DNA of 64,000 nucleotides from Pandoraea terrae (GCF_902459695.1 NZ_CABPRZ010000009.1:62001-126000), one strand, 5' to 3'. Counted from the first letter of the stretch, positions 1 to 9,424 are shown. Numbers and translations are program-made. The notes: generated by a model not told the origin, from the sequence alone.

Positions 1-102
1 TGGACGGCCGTCTCGAGCCTCATGCTGCCGCCGCTGGCGATCGGCGTCATCGGTGTGGTGTGGCTCCAGTGGGGACGCTCGCGCAGCAAGAGCCTTGCCT
101 GA
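1..102 (+). CDS. MFS transporter, C-terminal end only (gene begins before the window)
   Basis: An open frame runs from base 1 to a TGA at 100-102 and gives 33 residues with a hydrophobic stretch followed by a basic tail (WLQWGRSRSKSLA). It closely resembles the C-terminus of the MFS protein ending at 9269 (WLQWSRHSLARQT, preceded by the same LPP motif), so I read it as the last transmembrane helix of a paralogous major facilitator transporter. Only the tail is visible, so no substrate can be assigned. It lies about 180 bp upstream of the AhpD-like gene and may be the first gene of that cluster. The family call rests on the paralogue comparison. Confidence 0.7.
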   Translation, partial: WTAVSSLMLPPLAIGVIGVVWLQWGRSRSKSLA

Positions 103-282
103 CGAGCCCTCGCGAGGCGCAATAGATTTTCTATCCATGTTGCACAGGTAATCTCGTTTGCGAAGCCGATTGGCGAAAGGAAAAATATCGATACGTCGTG
201 CGGGTTCGGCAGTCACAAGTCCTGTGCTGCCGCGTGCGACGAATCGACATGAACCACTATCGCCCCTCAGGAGCAATGAACC

Positions 283-627
283 ATGATGCAAGACTGGAAT
301 TCGTACCGCGCCGCCCTGTTTGAACGTATCGGCGAGTTTGCCGAACTGACGCCGGACGTCATGCGCGGCCTGAACACCGTGCAGGACGCAGCGGTCAAAA
401 CGGGGCAACTCGACTCGAAGACCCACGAGCTGATCGCACTGGCTGTCGCCGTGACGACGCGTTGCGACGGCTGCATCTCGGTGCACGCCAAGAAGGCGGT
501 GGAATTCGGCGCGACGCGCGCGGAAGTCGCTGAAGCCCTGGGCGTCGCGATTGCGCTGAACGCTGGCGCTGCGCTGGTGTATTCGTCGCGTGTCTTCGAC
601 GCGATGGCTGCGCTGCCCCAAGCCTAA
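283..627 (+). CDS. Carboxymuconolactone decarboxylase / AhpD-family protein
   Basis: The product has 114 residues. The central motif CDGCISVHAKKA is the CxxC(x3)H signature of AhpD-like alkylhydroperoxidases in the carboxymuconolactone decarboxylase superfamily, small all-helical redox proteins that usually act as peroxidase or disulfide-exchange partners. Length matches the single-domain family. AGGAGC lies upstream of the double ATG, supporting the start. It is followed within 75 bp by a ChrR-type cupin and then an amine oxidase and an alcohol dehydrogenase on the same strand, so it probably belongs to one oxidative or detoxifying operon. The CxxC is seen directly; the peroxidase role is from the family; the physiological substrate is unknown. 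Confidence 0.85.
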   Translation: MMQDWNSYRAALFERIGEFAELTPDVMRGLNTVQDAAVKTGQLDSKTHELIALAVAVTTRCDGCISVHAKKAVEFGATRAEVAEALGVAIALNAGAALVYSSRVFDAMAALPQA

Positions 628-699
628 CCGACGTGGCGGGCGGGGCTCGATGTCCCCCGTGCGTCGTGCCCTGCCCACTCGCCACACAGACTCAACACC

Positions 700-1380
700 A
701 TGCTTGTCAATTCCGATTTCTCGCGCCGCGCCATCGTGACACCCGACCAATATGTCTGGGTACCGTCACCACAGCGTGGCGTGGAACGCGTGATGCTCGA
801 CCGGATCGGCGCCGAGAAGGCACGCGCCACGAGCATCGTGCGATACGCGTCAAATTCGATTTTTCCTGCGCACAGCCATCCCGGCGGCGAAGAAATTCTT
901 GTGCTGTCCGGAACGTTTTCCGAAGGCAAGAACGACTACCCGCAGGGCTGGTACTTGCGTAATCCGCCGGGGTCGGCCCATCAGCCGTCAAGCGGTCCTG
1001 GCGCGATGATCTTCGTGAAACTGATGCAGATGCCGGCGGCCTCCGGCCCCGAGGTGCGCATCGATACCAGCGATCCCGTGCGCTGGCGAACGTCTCAAGG
1101 TCGCACCACCTGCCATCTCCATACCGATGACACCGAGCACGTCGAACTGCTGCATCTCGACGGTGGCGAGCCCGTGTTCAAGCCATCGCATCTTCAGGAT
1201 CTGCGATTGGCCGAGCTACTTGTCCTGCAAGGCGAGCTCGATGTCGACGGCGCGTCTCACCCCGCCGGCAGCTGGATCCGCTTGCCGGCAGGGGACGCCG
1301 CCAAGCCGGCCGCAGGCCCACATGGCACGACCGTGTACGTGAAGCGCAGCGTACCTGTCTCCGAAAACGGGGGAAAATGA
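700..1380 (+). CDS. ChrR-like double-cupin protein
   Basis: The product has 226 residues. The motif HSHPGGEEILVLSG followed by the WYLRNPPGS region is the metal-binding cupin signature of the ChrR-like (anti-sigma ChrR C-terminal) family. A second, weaker cupin half spans roughly residues 130-220. There is no N-terminal zinc-binding anti-sigma domain, so this is a stand-alone cupin and not a ChrR regulator. It lies between the AhpD-like gene and the amine oxidase, which starts 3 bp after this stop, indicating one transcript. A short decayed copy of the WYLR-PPGS-HQPSS segment occurs at 9347-9424. Function is probably metal-dependent, but the reaction cannot be stated. Confidence 0.8.
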   Translation: MLVNSDFSRRAIVTPDQYVWVPSPQRGVERVMLDRIGAEKARATSIVRYASNSIFPAHSHPGGEEILVLSGTFSEGKNDYPQGWYLRNPPGSAHQPSSGPGAMIFVKLMQMPAASGPEVRIDTSDPVRWRTSQGRTTCHLHTDDTEHVELLHLDGGEPVFKPSHLQDLRLAELLVLQGELDVDGASHPAGSWIRLPAGDAAKPAAGPHGTTVYVKRSVPVSENGGK

Positions 1381-1383
1381 CCC

Positions 1384-2520
1384 ATGGATACCGTACACAT
1401 TGCAATCATTGGCGGCGGCCTCAGCGGTCTGTTCGCCGCGTATCAGTTGACCCAGCAAGGTATTCACGACTATGTCGTGATCGAGGCGAAGGAGGCCATT
1501 GGCGGCCGCATCCTGTCGCTGAACATCGATGACGAGACCAAGGCGGGGACTCACACGTTCGATCTGGGCCCGACCTGGTACTGGCCGGATTACCAACCGC
1601 AGCTCCGGCAAGTGATCGACACCCTGGATCTCCCGACGTTCGAGCAGCACGAGACGGGGGATATGCTGATCGAGCAAGCCAGCGGCCAACCCAATCGGAT
1701 GCGAGGCTATCCGAACGTACCCGCCTCAGTTCGCCTGTACGGTGGCATGGGCGCGTTGATCGATGCCCTCGCTGACAGATTGCCCCCGGCCAACATTCGT
1801 ACCGGCCTGACGGTCAAGCGGTTGAATTCGGGTGAGGACCGCGTCGAGATCAACGTTGCAGATACCTCGGGTGCCAGCACAACCCTCCGCGCAGAGCGCG
1901 TCCTGCTGGCGATTCCGCCGCGCATCGCCGTGTCGCGGATCGTATTCGATCCGCCGCTGCCCGAATCGCTCGTGACGGCATGGCGCCACACGAATACTTG
2001 GATGGCACCTCACGCGAAGCACGTCGCGGTGTACGACACACCGTTCTGGCGCGAGCAGCAGCTCTCAGGCGAAGCACGCAGCGGCCGGGGACCCATGGCC
2101 GAGATTCACGATGCCTCCGTTCCCGATGGCATAGGCGCGCTGTTCGGCTTCATCGGCGTCCCGCCCAACGTGCGTGCGTCGCTTCCGGAGGGTGCACTTC
2201 TAGAAAAGTGCCGTATGCAGTTGATCCGGTTGTTCGGCGACAAGGCGGCCAACCCCGTCGCGCACGTCATCAAGGACTGGGCTGCGGACTCGTTTGTCGC
2301 GACACCCGAAGATCTGGTCGGCTATGGCATGCACAGCAGTGCGCCGGCCTCCACCGCCTCGTCGGCGCCGTGGCACGGGCGTGTCATCGGCATCGCCAGC
2401 GAGTGGTCGCCGCAATTTCCGGGGTATGTGGCTGGTGCCGTCGAGGCGGCGTCGATAGGCGTGCGGGAATTGCTTGTCCAGGACAAGCGCAGCATGCGAA
2501 CGCAGTCGCTGCTCCACTGA
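1384..2520 (+). CDS. FAD-dependent amine oxidase family protein
   Basis: The product has 378 residues. The N-terminus has the dinucleotide-binding GGGLSGLFAAYQL motif after a short beta strand, followed by the GGR motif (EAIGGRI) typical of flavin amine oxidases and protoporphyrinogen oxidases. Near the C-terminus, ASEWSPQFPGYVAGAVEAA matches the second FAD-contacting segment. It is somewhat shorter than typical monoamine oxidases (about 430-460 residues), but both FAD motifs are present. The start follows the cupin stop by 3 bp, so the two are probably translationally linked. It likely oxidises an amine or related C-N/C-C bond in the cytoplasm; the substrate is not predictable from sequence. 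Confidence 0.85.
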   Translation: MDTVHIAIIGGGLSGLFAAYQLTQQGIHDYVVIEAKEAIGGRILSLNIDDETKAGTHTFDLGPTWYWPDYQPQLRQVIDTLDLPTFEQHETGDMLIEQASGQPNRMRGYPNVPASVRLYGGMGALIDALADRLPPANIRTGLTVKRLNSGEDRVEINVADTSGASTTLRAERVLLAIPPRIAVSRIVFDPPLPESLVTAWRHTNTWMAPHAKHVAVYDTPFWREQQLSGEARSGRGPMAEIHDASVPDGIGALFGFIGVPPNVRASLPEGALLEKCRMQLIRLFGDKAANPVAHVIKDWAADSFVATPEDLVGYGMHSSAPASTASSAPWHGRVIGIASEWSPQFPGYVAGAVEAASIGVRELLVQDKRSMRTQSLLH

Positions 2521-2605
2521 CCTGATTTGATGCACTAAACCATCGCGTGCGCACAGCGGCCTCCACGGCCCGGGCATGCAGACCTGTAACCGTTCCAAGT
2601 ACCGG

Positions 2606-3643
2606 ATGACGATCATGAAAACCACCTACCGCGCAATGCAAGTCGGCTTCGCAAACCCGCTCGAACTGGTCGAGCGCCCTACCCCCAAGCCAGGTGCGGG
2701 CGAAGTGTTGATCGAAGTCGACGCATGTGGAGTGTGCGGCGCAGATGCCGCCGACATCGACAACGCCAATCCGGATTTGCACCCGCCGCGAGTGCCGGGC
2801 CATGAAGTGGTCGGACATATCGCGGCCGTTGGCGACGGCGTGCCGTCGATGTGGAAGCTCGGGCAACGGGTCGGCGTTGGCCGTAAGGGTGGTCATTGCG
2901 GCGAGTGTCAGCAATGCCGCCGCGGAGAATTCCAACTTTGCCCGAATCAGCCGATCCTCGGCGCGTCGTGTGATGGCGGGTATGCCGAAATGATGATCGC
3001 GCGCGCTACAGGCCTCGTGGCAATTCCCGACGAACTGAGTTCGACGGAAGCCGCGCCCATCTTGTGCGCCGGCATCGCCACGTTCAACGCACTGAAAAAG
3101 TCCGGCGCACAGGCGGGCGATACGGTAGCCATCTATGGTGTCGGTGGCTTGGGTCATATGGCCCTGCAATACGCCCGCAAGATGGGCTTCAAGGTCGTAG
3201 CGATTGGTCGCGGCAAGGATATCGAGCAGGACGCACTCGCGCTTGGCGCTCACGTCTATCTCGACACGAACACGGACGCCGTGGTCGAGCGCCTCCAGCA
3301 AATGGGCGGTGCACAGGCGATCGTGAGTACCGTAGGCAGCGCGGACGCCATCTCGACCGTGATGCCAGCCCTCGCGCCGCAAGGTCGACTGGTGCTTTTG
3401 GGTACTGGCAAGGTGCCGCTCACCGTGTCGCCGGGCATGATGGTCGGCGGCGAGCGAAGCATCGTCGGGTCGATTACCGGCTCTGCGTACGAGAACGAAC
3501 GTACACTGAACTTCAGTGTGTTGGCAGACGTACGGCCACAGATTGAAACGATGCCGCTGGAAAAGGCCAATGAGGCCGTGCGGAAGATGCGCTCCGGCGA
3601 GGTCAAGTTCCGCATGGTCCTGACCATGGGCAATGGCGGCTGA
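2606..3643 (+). CDS. Zinc-dependent alcohol dehydrogenase (MDR family)
   Basis: The medium-chain dehydrogenase fold is clear. CGVCGAD and GHEVVG form the catalytic zinc region. A structural-zinc loop follows with four cysteines (CGECQQCRRGEFQLC). The Rossmann motif GVGGLGHMALQYA lies in the middle. Length from ATG 2606 is about 345 residues, usual for the family. ATG 2615 is an equally good start, while the upstream ATG at 2576 adds a non-conserved leader. It follows the amine oxidase by 85 bp on the same strand, so a two-step amine-to-carbonyl-to-alcohol pathway is conceivable; that is inference. The His of the common CGVCHSD variant is replaced by Gly, which also occurs in related dehydrogenases. 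Confidence 0.85.
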   Translation: MTIMKTTYRAMQVGFANPLELVERPTPKPGAGEVLIEVDACGVCGADAADIDNANPDLHPPRVPGHEVVGHIAAVGDGVPSMWKLGQRVGVGRKGGHCGECQQCRRGEFQLCPNQPILGASCDGGYAEMMIARATGLVAIPDELSSTEAAPILCAGIATFNALKKSGAQAGDTVAIYGVGGLGHMALQYARKMGFKVVAIGRGKDIEQDALALGAHVYLDTNTDAVVERLQQMGGAQAIVSTVGSADAISTVMPALAPQGRLVLLGTGKVPLTVSPGMMVGGERSIVGSITGSAYENERTLNFSVLADVRPQIETMPLEKANEAVRKMRSGEVKFRMVLTMGNGG

Positions 3644-3686
3644 CTTCCAGCGCTGCCGTCAAGCGCCGCCCGGACACCGGCCTGCA

Positions 3687-4712
3687 ATGACGTGGACGAC
3701 GCTCCGCCAGGATGGAGGGCTCCGCCCTCCCGATCCGCTGACCGTCCGTGTACAGCGAATTCCGGCCCGGCACGAGTTTGCCGAGCACTCGCATGAATGG
3801 CACCAGGTAGTCTATGCAATATCCGGGCCACTGACGGTCGTCGCCGAGCAACGGTCTTTTCTCATTGCCCCTGAGCAAGCGGTGTAACTCCCGCGAGATA
3901 CGGCGCACCGGGTCGGGTCCCTGCTGGGTGCGGACTTCCGAAGCCTCTGGATAGCAGATGGCGAACTCGGGCATGCCCTGCCGGGGATGCCCTTCGTGTT
4001 CAACGTGTCGCCCTTGCTGCAGGCATTGATCGTTGAAGCGGCGACGCTCCGGAAGGACGGGATTGTCGATTGCGACTACCTCCAGCGGGTCACCCGTCTC
4101 ATCTTCGATCAGGTCGAGCGCGCAAAGGCAACTCCAGCCGCACTGAGTTGGCCATGGGAAGTGTCGCTTGCCAGCCTTTGTGAGTCGCTCTATATGAATC
4201 CGGCGGAATCACGCTGCGTTGAAGAGCGGGCCCAAACTCTCGGTATGTCTTCGCGAACGCTGGCGCGTCGCTTCCTGGCCGACACAGGCATGTCGCTGAG
4301 ATCGTGGCGTCGACGCATGAGATTGCTACGCTCAATTGAACTGCTCGCGAGTGGCCTGGGCGTTACGCGCACGGCAATGGAGCTCGGGTACGGATCGACG
4401 TCGGCATTCGTCTACGCCTTCCCCATGGACATGGGGGATAGCCCGCGGGCTTATATGCGCGAGCATCACCCCGGGAGTCGAAGCCGCTTCTGTCGAAGAT
4501 GCCGACCGAGATTTCGACGCGCCGACACATACAGTTGCATTGCCACCGACCGCGCGGCTCCCTCACCTCGATGGGAGCCGCGCGGTCGTGTCACTTCAGG
4601 GCTTCATGACGTCGCCGTCGTACAGCATCTGGTAGAGCTTCTGCCCGCCGGCCTTGAACGTGTGGAAACCGTTCTGCAGGAACGCGGAAACCAGGTTAGC
4701 CCCCACCAGTAA
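3687..4712 (+). pseudogene. AraC-family regulator interrupted by an in-frame stop codon
   Basis: Starting at ATG 3687, the frame encodes an AraC N-terminal cupin-like sensor half (HEFAEHSHEWHQVVY), ending at a TAA (3885-3887) after EQAV. The same frame continues immediately as LPRDTAHRVGS and runs into an intact AraC helix-turn-helix domain (LGMSSRTLARRFL; ELGYGSTSAFVYAF; SPRAYMREHH). No frameshift is needed, so a single nonsense change probably split the gene. The C-terminal part could still be made from ATG 3987 as a DNA-binding-domain protein. Reading beyond about 4490 is probably non-native, because it runs antisense into the next gene. The gene likely regulated the adjacent oxidase/dehydrogenase cluster. 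Confidence 0.8.
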
Positions 4713-5168
4713 GACGAAGACCGTCATGACGACGCGCCCGGCCGCCTGCTTGTTCACCGTCGCCGATTCAGGTGCCACATCGCTCATCTGCGAGAGCAGC
4801 GGCAACGTGACGACGCAATACATGATCGCGCCCGTGAAGATCATGAAGGACCACGTGTACATGTGCAGTCCGAAGATCGCAGATCCGGTCGGCGTCGTGT
4901 ACGGCGGCGCTTTGGCGAACATGAACAACAGGCTGATCAGGCTACCGATCAGCGCACCGAAAGCGCTCAGGACGTAGTTCCACGGGCTCGCCTTGAATCG
5001 CAGATTCAGGAGGAGCCCCGCACAGAACGGCATGAACGCAACGTGAATCAGGTTGCAGGAGGCGCAGGGCAGCTCGATTTTCGGCCCGTATCTCACAAAG
5101 AATTTGTTTCCAACTTTCAAAGAATATGCGCCTTGCCGGAGCCGCCCAATGCGCGGACCATTGAACAT
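4596..5168 (-). pseudogene. DsbB-like disulfide-oxidoreductase membrane protein lacking its first helix
   Basis: The core reads LPCASCNLIHVAFM, then hydrophobic segments, then GSAIFGLHMYTW, followed by another hydrophobic helix. This is the layout of a Burkholderiales DsbB-type family that normally carries LPC-x-x-C after transmembrane helix 1 and GxALFGLHFYTW before the fourth helix. The CxxC pair is retained as CASC. The sequence ahead of it (to ATG 5168 or further upstream) is basic and non-hydrophobic, so transmembrane helix 1 is missing or was replaced. No Shine-Dalgarno is convincing for any start. It is convergent with the broken AraC gene and overlaps its read-through tail. I call it a 5'-damaged gene; a divergent functional variant is possible. 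Confidence 0.5.
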
Positions 5169-5266
5169 GGTGCCACGTCGTATGGTGTTGTTACCGAGTT
5201 CGCCATCGCGCGCTCCCGCCACGACGCCTCGGACGCTACCAGTCATACTGAAAGAAGGAGTTTTCA

Positions 5267-5785
5267 ATGAGTGCAGTGCGTGTTACCCCCTGGCAAGACG
5301 GCGATCCTGTCCCTCCGGAACTGCTGGCCGGCATTCAGGCTCGCCGCCCGAATGGCGAACTCATCGGTATCGATCGCGTCTTGCTGCGGAGCTTCCCGCT
5401 GGCGACGGGTTGGAACGAGCTGTTGCGTCGTGTGCGCGCAGACTTCAGCCTCGAGCTCGAATACCTCGAACTGATCATGCTTCGCGTTGCCGTATTGAAC
5501 GGCGCGGATTTCGAATGGGGTGTGCATCACCCCGCGTACCTGCAAGCGGGCGGCACTGAAGAGAAATGTGCCGCCATCAAGGCGCATCGCGCCACCGGCC
5601 CGTTCGACGAGAAGGAGCAACTGCTCATCGAGCTGGTTGATCAGTCGACGAAGTACGTGCGGGTGGACGAAGCAGTCATCGATCGCATGAAGGCGCTCTT
5701 CGGTGAAACGAAGACGGTAGAGGCTGTCGCGACTGTGGCTGCCTACAACATGGTGTCTCGCTTCCTCGTCGCGCTGGCGATTTGA
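5267..5785 (+). CDS. Carboxymuconolactone decarboxylase-family protein, no CxxC
   Basis: The product has 172 residues with the CMD-family pattern FEWGVHHPAYLQAGG near residue 85, in which a conserved E/H pair replaces the CxxC of AhpD enzymes. The helical C-terminus (VEAVATVAAYNMVSRFLVAL) is also typical. AAGGAG precedes ATG 5267 at good spacing. It is the second CMD-family gene in the first 6 kb; the one at 283-627 keeps CxxC, so the two are not recent duplicates. The MFS exporter gene starts 220 bp downstream. Related proteins act as decarboxylases, hydrolases or peroxidases; I cannot choose between these. Confidence 0.75.
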   Translation: MSAVRVTPWQDGDPVPPELLAGIQARRPNGELIGIDRVLLRSFPLATGWNELLRRVRADFSLELEYLELIMLRVAVLNGADFEWGVHHPAYLQAGGTEEKCAAIKAHRATGPFDEKEQLLIELVDQSTKYVRVDEAVIDRMKALFGETKTVEAVATVAAYNMVSRFLVALAI

Positions 5786-6007
5786 GCGCCGTAAGCCGCC
5801 GCCCGTTGTAACAGGCAATATGCAGAGCAATGACAGGCATCGCCGGCCTGTGGAATCTGTCATTTGCTCAACATCGGTCGGCGGCTGATCGACATACGCG
5901 ATGCCCGGTTTGCCGTTTAATGGTCTGCGCTGGCGAAGCCCTCGCTTCGCCACGTTCGGCGCCATGCCGTCGAACCGTGCCCATTGCTTTCACGGAGCGA
6001 TAAACCA

Positions 6008-7483
6008 ATGTCACAAGTCTCAGAGGCCACCGTCGATTCGGTTGCCAATACCGGTGACGCGCTGCCTCACGCAGATGTGATGCGCGTCATTTCCGGTGTC
6101 GTTCTCTGTATTCTCCTCGGGGCACTCGATCAGACCGTTGTCATACCGGCGGTACCGGCCATCGCGGGAGATCTGGGCGGATTTGGGCAGTTGTCCTGGA
6201 TCATCGCGGCCTATCTCATCTGCTCGACGGTCAGTACGCCGGTCTATGGCAAGCTTTCCGATACCTACGGGCGTCGCAGGTTGCTGATGAGCTGTATCGC
6301 GATCTTCATGGCGACTTCGGCACTTTGCGCACTCGCACAGTCGATTCATCAACTGATCTGGTTCCGGGCGCTTCAAGGCTTGGGCGGAGGCGGGTTGATG
6401 GCCCTTGCTCAGGCAGCCATCGCAGACGTTGCGCCGCCGCGTGAACGTGGGCGCTATCAAGGGTATCTATCAGCGGTATGGGCGATCGCGTCGATCAGTG
6501 GACCGCTCGTCGGCGGATTCGTCGCCGAGCAATGGTCGTGGCGCTGGATCTTCTGGATCAATCTGCCGCTGGGGGCACTCGCGATCTGGGCTTGCAGCCG
6601 CGGACTTCGAAACATCAAGACGCATGCCAACGGACACAAGGCACGGATCGATCTGGTCGGCATGCTTCTGCTCGCCGGCACCATCTCGACGGTGCTGCTT
6701 GCGCTTGGCTGGGGCGGGCGCGAGTATCCGTGGTTGTCTTTCGAGGTTGTGGGCATGTTGGCCGTTGGCGGTGTGCTGGCGACCCTGCTCATGGCGCAGG
6801 AAAAACGCGCACGGGATCCGGTCCTGCCGCCCCCTGTGTTTGCCAACCCGACCTATGTATCGAGCGTGCTTGTCTCGACGCTGATGGCGGTGGTGCTCTT
6901 CGTCTGCCTTTTCTCCATCCCGCTCTATGCCCAATTGCTCAGAGACGCAAGCGCGGCGGAATCAGGCCTGTATGTTGCGCCGTTCATGCTCTCGAACGTC
7001 AGCGGCAATCTACTTGGTAGCATGTACGCGCGCCGCAAAGGCACGATACGCGGGGCCTTGCGCATTGCTACCGCGTTGAGTTGCTTCGGGCTGGCTTTGT
7101 CGGCGCTCATGCCGGCTGGCGCACCCGTGTGGATGACGGTCGGCGCGATGGTCATCACCGGACCGGGCGTAGGTGTCTGCCTGCTGGGCACCATCATGAG
7201 TGCGCAGAATGCCGTTCCGTCCAAGAACATTGGTGCTGGCACGGGCGCCCTGCTCGTGCTTCGCTCGGTTGGCGGTGCAAGTGGCTCGACGTTGGCAGGC
7301 GCGCTTGTGGCGTCTGGGCTCGCTGTCGCTTCGGGAGCAATGGCGGCATCTCACATCTCCGCCAACTTTGAACTACTGTATGGCATTACTGCCGTCATCT
7401 GTGCAGCAGCGTTCATCGTCACACTACGCATGCCGAATACTCCGTTACGGAGTCAGATTTCTTCGGTATCGCTGGGAGAGTGA
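6008..7483 (+). CDS. MFS drug exporter, DHA2 (14-helix, EmrB/QacA-type)
   Basis: The product has about 491 residues from ATG 6008; a start at 5984 would add eight residues. The N-terminal helix contains GALDQTVVIPAVPAI, the DHA2 motif that includes the conserved Asp. Motif A (GKLSDTYGRRRLLM) follows in loop 2-3, and motif C-like GPLVGGF lies near residue 165. Hydrophobicity through the chain fits 14 helices. Inner-membrane proton-coupled export of an organic toxicant is the family role. Situated after the CMD gene on the same strand, it may export the substrate or product of the neighbouring oxidase cluster; this link is inference. Confidence 0.85.
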   Translation: MSQVSEATVDSVANTGDALPHADVMRVISGVVLCILLGALDQTVVIPAVPAIAGDLGGFGQLSWIIAAYLICSTVSTPVYGKLSDTYGRRRLLMSCIAIFMATSALCALAQSIHQLIWFRALQGLGGGGLMALAQAAIADVAPPRERGRYQGYLSAVWAIASISGPLVGGFVAEQWSWRWIFWINLPLGALAIWACSRGLRNIKTHANGHKARIDLVGMLLLAGTISTVLLALGWGGREYPWLSFEVVGMLAVGGVLATLLMAQEKRARDPVLPPPVFANPTYVSSVLVSTLMAVVLFVCLFSIPLYAQLLRDASAAESGLYVAPFMLSNVSGNLLGSMYARRKGTIRGALRIATALSCFGLALSALMPAGAPVWMTVGAMVITGPGVGVCLLGTIMSAQNAVPSKNIGAGTGALLVLRSVGGASGSTLAGALVASGLAVASGAMAASHISANFELLYGITAVICAAAFIVTLRMPNTPLRSQISSVSLGE

Positions 7484-8120
7484 TGATCCAGCGGATCGAT
7501 CCAGGCGGGGATATCTTGCACACTTTCCCGCCTGGATCGAATCAGTTCGCGGTCAGTGCGCCGGCAAGTTTCTCAGGATCCGACACCTTCATTTGAACAT
7601 CGCCTGTTGCGGAATGGCTTTGCGCATGATGGGTTTAACTCCCGGGTGATGCTTGAGTCGGGAAGAAAGCAATCCTCTGATTGTTGTGCATTTGAAAGTA
7701 TCGTTTAAGTATCCTTACTTTATTCTTGAAAAGCCGGCTTTGAATTTCTTGCAAACTCTAAGCGCATTCTCTTGCCCGAGACGGCCCATGGTTTCGTACT
7801 CGCGTGACACCGAGTAGGTGCGCTTTTCTTCTTACTTAGACTAGCTTTCGACTAAGTCGGCCAAAGCAGGACTGACTGTTAAAAAAAAGCCCGCTCCCGT
7901 TGGGATAAGCGAAGCCCGAAACCTCCACGTGCATTCGCGGGACACGCGAAGGGGTCTTACAAGCACTTGAGCCGTCGTACCTTGGGCACCGTAAGTGACT
8001 GTACCCATTCGATGCTGATCTCAACCGGCAGTGGCCGTGTAAAACCATCCGTGCAAGGGTGCTGCTTCGATATGTGGCTGTTCTTATTGGAAATGACAGG
8101 ACAAACATATTTGCAACTGA
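7484..8120. other. Intergenic region without a recognised gene
   Basis: About 640 bp between the two MFS genes. It is locally more AT-rich (7680-7760). A run of eight A (about 7881-7888) next to a GC-rich stretch could be part of a minus-strand terminator, but I could not draw a clean stem. Short minus-strand frames here (for example around 7957-8166) match nothing I recognise. The sequence changes abruptly to MFS coding sequence at about 8121, so a recombination junction with the decayed cluster copy probably lies here. Confidence 0.5.
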
Positions 8121-9269
8121 TCGGCACAGGCGCTGGCTGGTGCCAACTCGACCGTCGTGTATGCAACCGGCGCCATCATTGGCAACATGCTTGCCTCACG
8201 TCCAGCCCTGGCGACCATGCCGATCTCAGTGTTCGTCATCGGGATGGCGATGACAACACTGCCAGTAGGTGTGATGACCCGGCGCTATGGCCGGCGCGTG
8301 ACCTTCCTGTTCGGCAATCTTTGTGGCGTCACCGTTGGACTCCTTGCCGCACTGGCGCTTGTTATCCAGTCTTTCACGTTGTTTTGCTTTGCCATGCTGT
8401 TCGGTGGTGCGTATGCAGCTGTCGTGCTGACCTTCCGCTTCGCGGCCGCAGAATGCGTACGCCCGCCGGATCGTGCTCGGGCGCTGTCGACGGTCATGGC
8501 GGGTGGCGTCTTCGCCGGTGTGCTCGGGCCGCAGTTGGTCACGGCCACGATGAATCTAGGGGCGCCCCATACTTATGTGGTCACCTACCTTGCCTCCGCC
8601 GGGGTGGCGGTGCTCTCGGCCCTTGTGCTGCAGGGGGTGAAGTTCGAGCACCAGCCACAGATTTCCCGCCGAACCGTCGGACGCCCGATCGCCGAAATTC
8701 TTTGGCAGCCGCGGTTCATGGTGGCAATGCTCTGTGGTGTCGTGAGCTACATGATGATGAATTTCATGATGACTTCGGCCCCGCTCGCCATGGAGCTGTG
8801 CGGGATGTCGCGCGTGCACGCCAACTATGGCATCGAGATGCACGTCGTTGCCATGTACGCACCGAGCTTCTTTACCGGTCGCCTGATCTCCCGCTTCGGC
8901 GCGCCCAACGTCACGCTCGCTGGACTGGCCTTGACCGCGCTTGCTGCCATCACAGGCATGAGCGGCATGACGCTCAATCATTTTTGGAGGGCATTGGTGC
9001 TTCTGGGCGTGGGCTGGAACTTCGGATTTCTGGGAGCATCCGCGCTGGTGCTGACCTGCCATACGCCAGAGGATCGGCCGCGTGTTCAGTCGATCAATGA
9101 TTTTGTCGTGTTCGGCGCGATGGTTATCGGCTCTTTCGTGTCGGGGGGGCTGTTGACTGCGTTCGGATGGACGCTTGTATCGGGATTGATCCTGCCGCCG
9201 ATTGTTCTTGCGACGATGGGTATCTTGTGGCTGCAATGGTCGAGACACAGTCTGGCCCGCCAGACGTAA
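8121..9269 (+). pseudogene. MFS transporter missing its N-terminus (degenerate paralogue)
   Basis: The frame is open from just after a TGA at 8118-8120 and reads SAQALAGANSTVVYATGA into helix 1, so MFS homology extends to the stop codon and the first residues are lost. The only in-frame starts are internal, such as GTG 8157. The remainder (about 370 residues) is a normal 12-helix-type MFS, with motif A as GVMTRRYGRRVTFLFG. The C-terminus (WTLVSGLILPP...WLQWSRHS) is a paralogue of the gene ending at base 102. Like that gene it is followed by a cupin sequence, here reduced to a remnant at 9347. It may be expressed from GTG 8157 but would lack half of helix 1. Confidence 0.65.
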
Positions 9270-9346
9270 CCGGGGCACCCAGTCTGGAGAAGTCCGCAGA
9301 CAGGATCGACGGTGCAATTCGAATCGATTTACCGCTCATGTCAGGT

Positions 9347-9424
9347 CGCTGGTATCTGCGCCATCCGCCGGGTTCGTCCCACCAACCTTCCAGCGACAAA
9401 GGCGCCACGCTACAGGCCGCGTGA
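9347..9424 (+). pseudogene. Remnant of a ChrR-like cupin gene
   Basis: The frame here reads RWYLRHPPGSSHQPSSDKGA before a TGA at 9422. It aligns with GWYLRNPPGSAHQPSSGPGA of the intact cupin gene at 700-1380. No start codon context or remaining cupin domain is present. Together with the truncated MFS gene just upstream it forms a decayed copy of the MFS-cupin gene pair at the left edge of the window; the AhpD-like gene that should lie between them is gone. Confidence 0.7.

Noticed and set aside
7836-8166. Small minus-strand frames between the MFS genes
   Set aside because: No recognisable family and no start context; possibly the remains of a lost gene, but not supportable.
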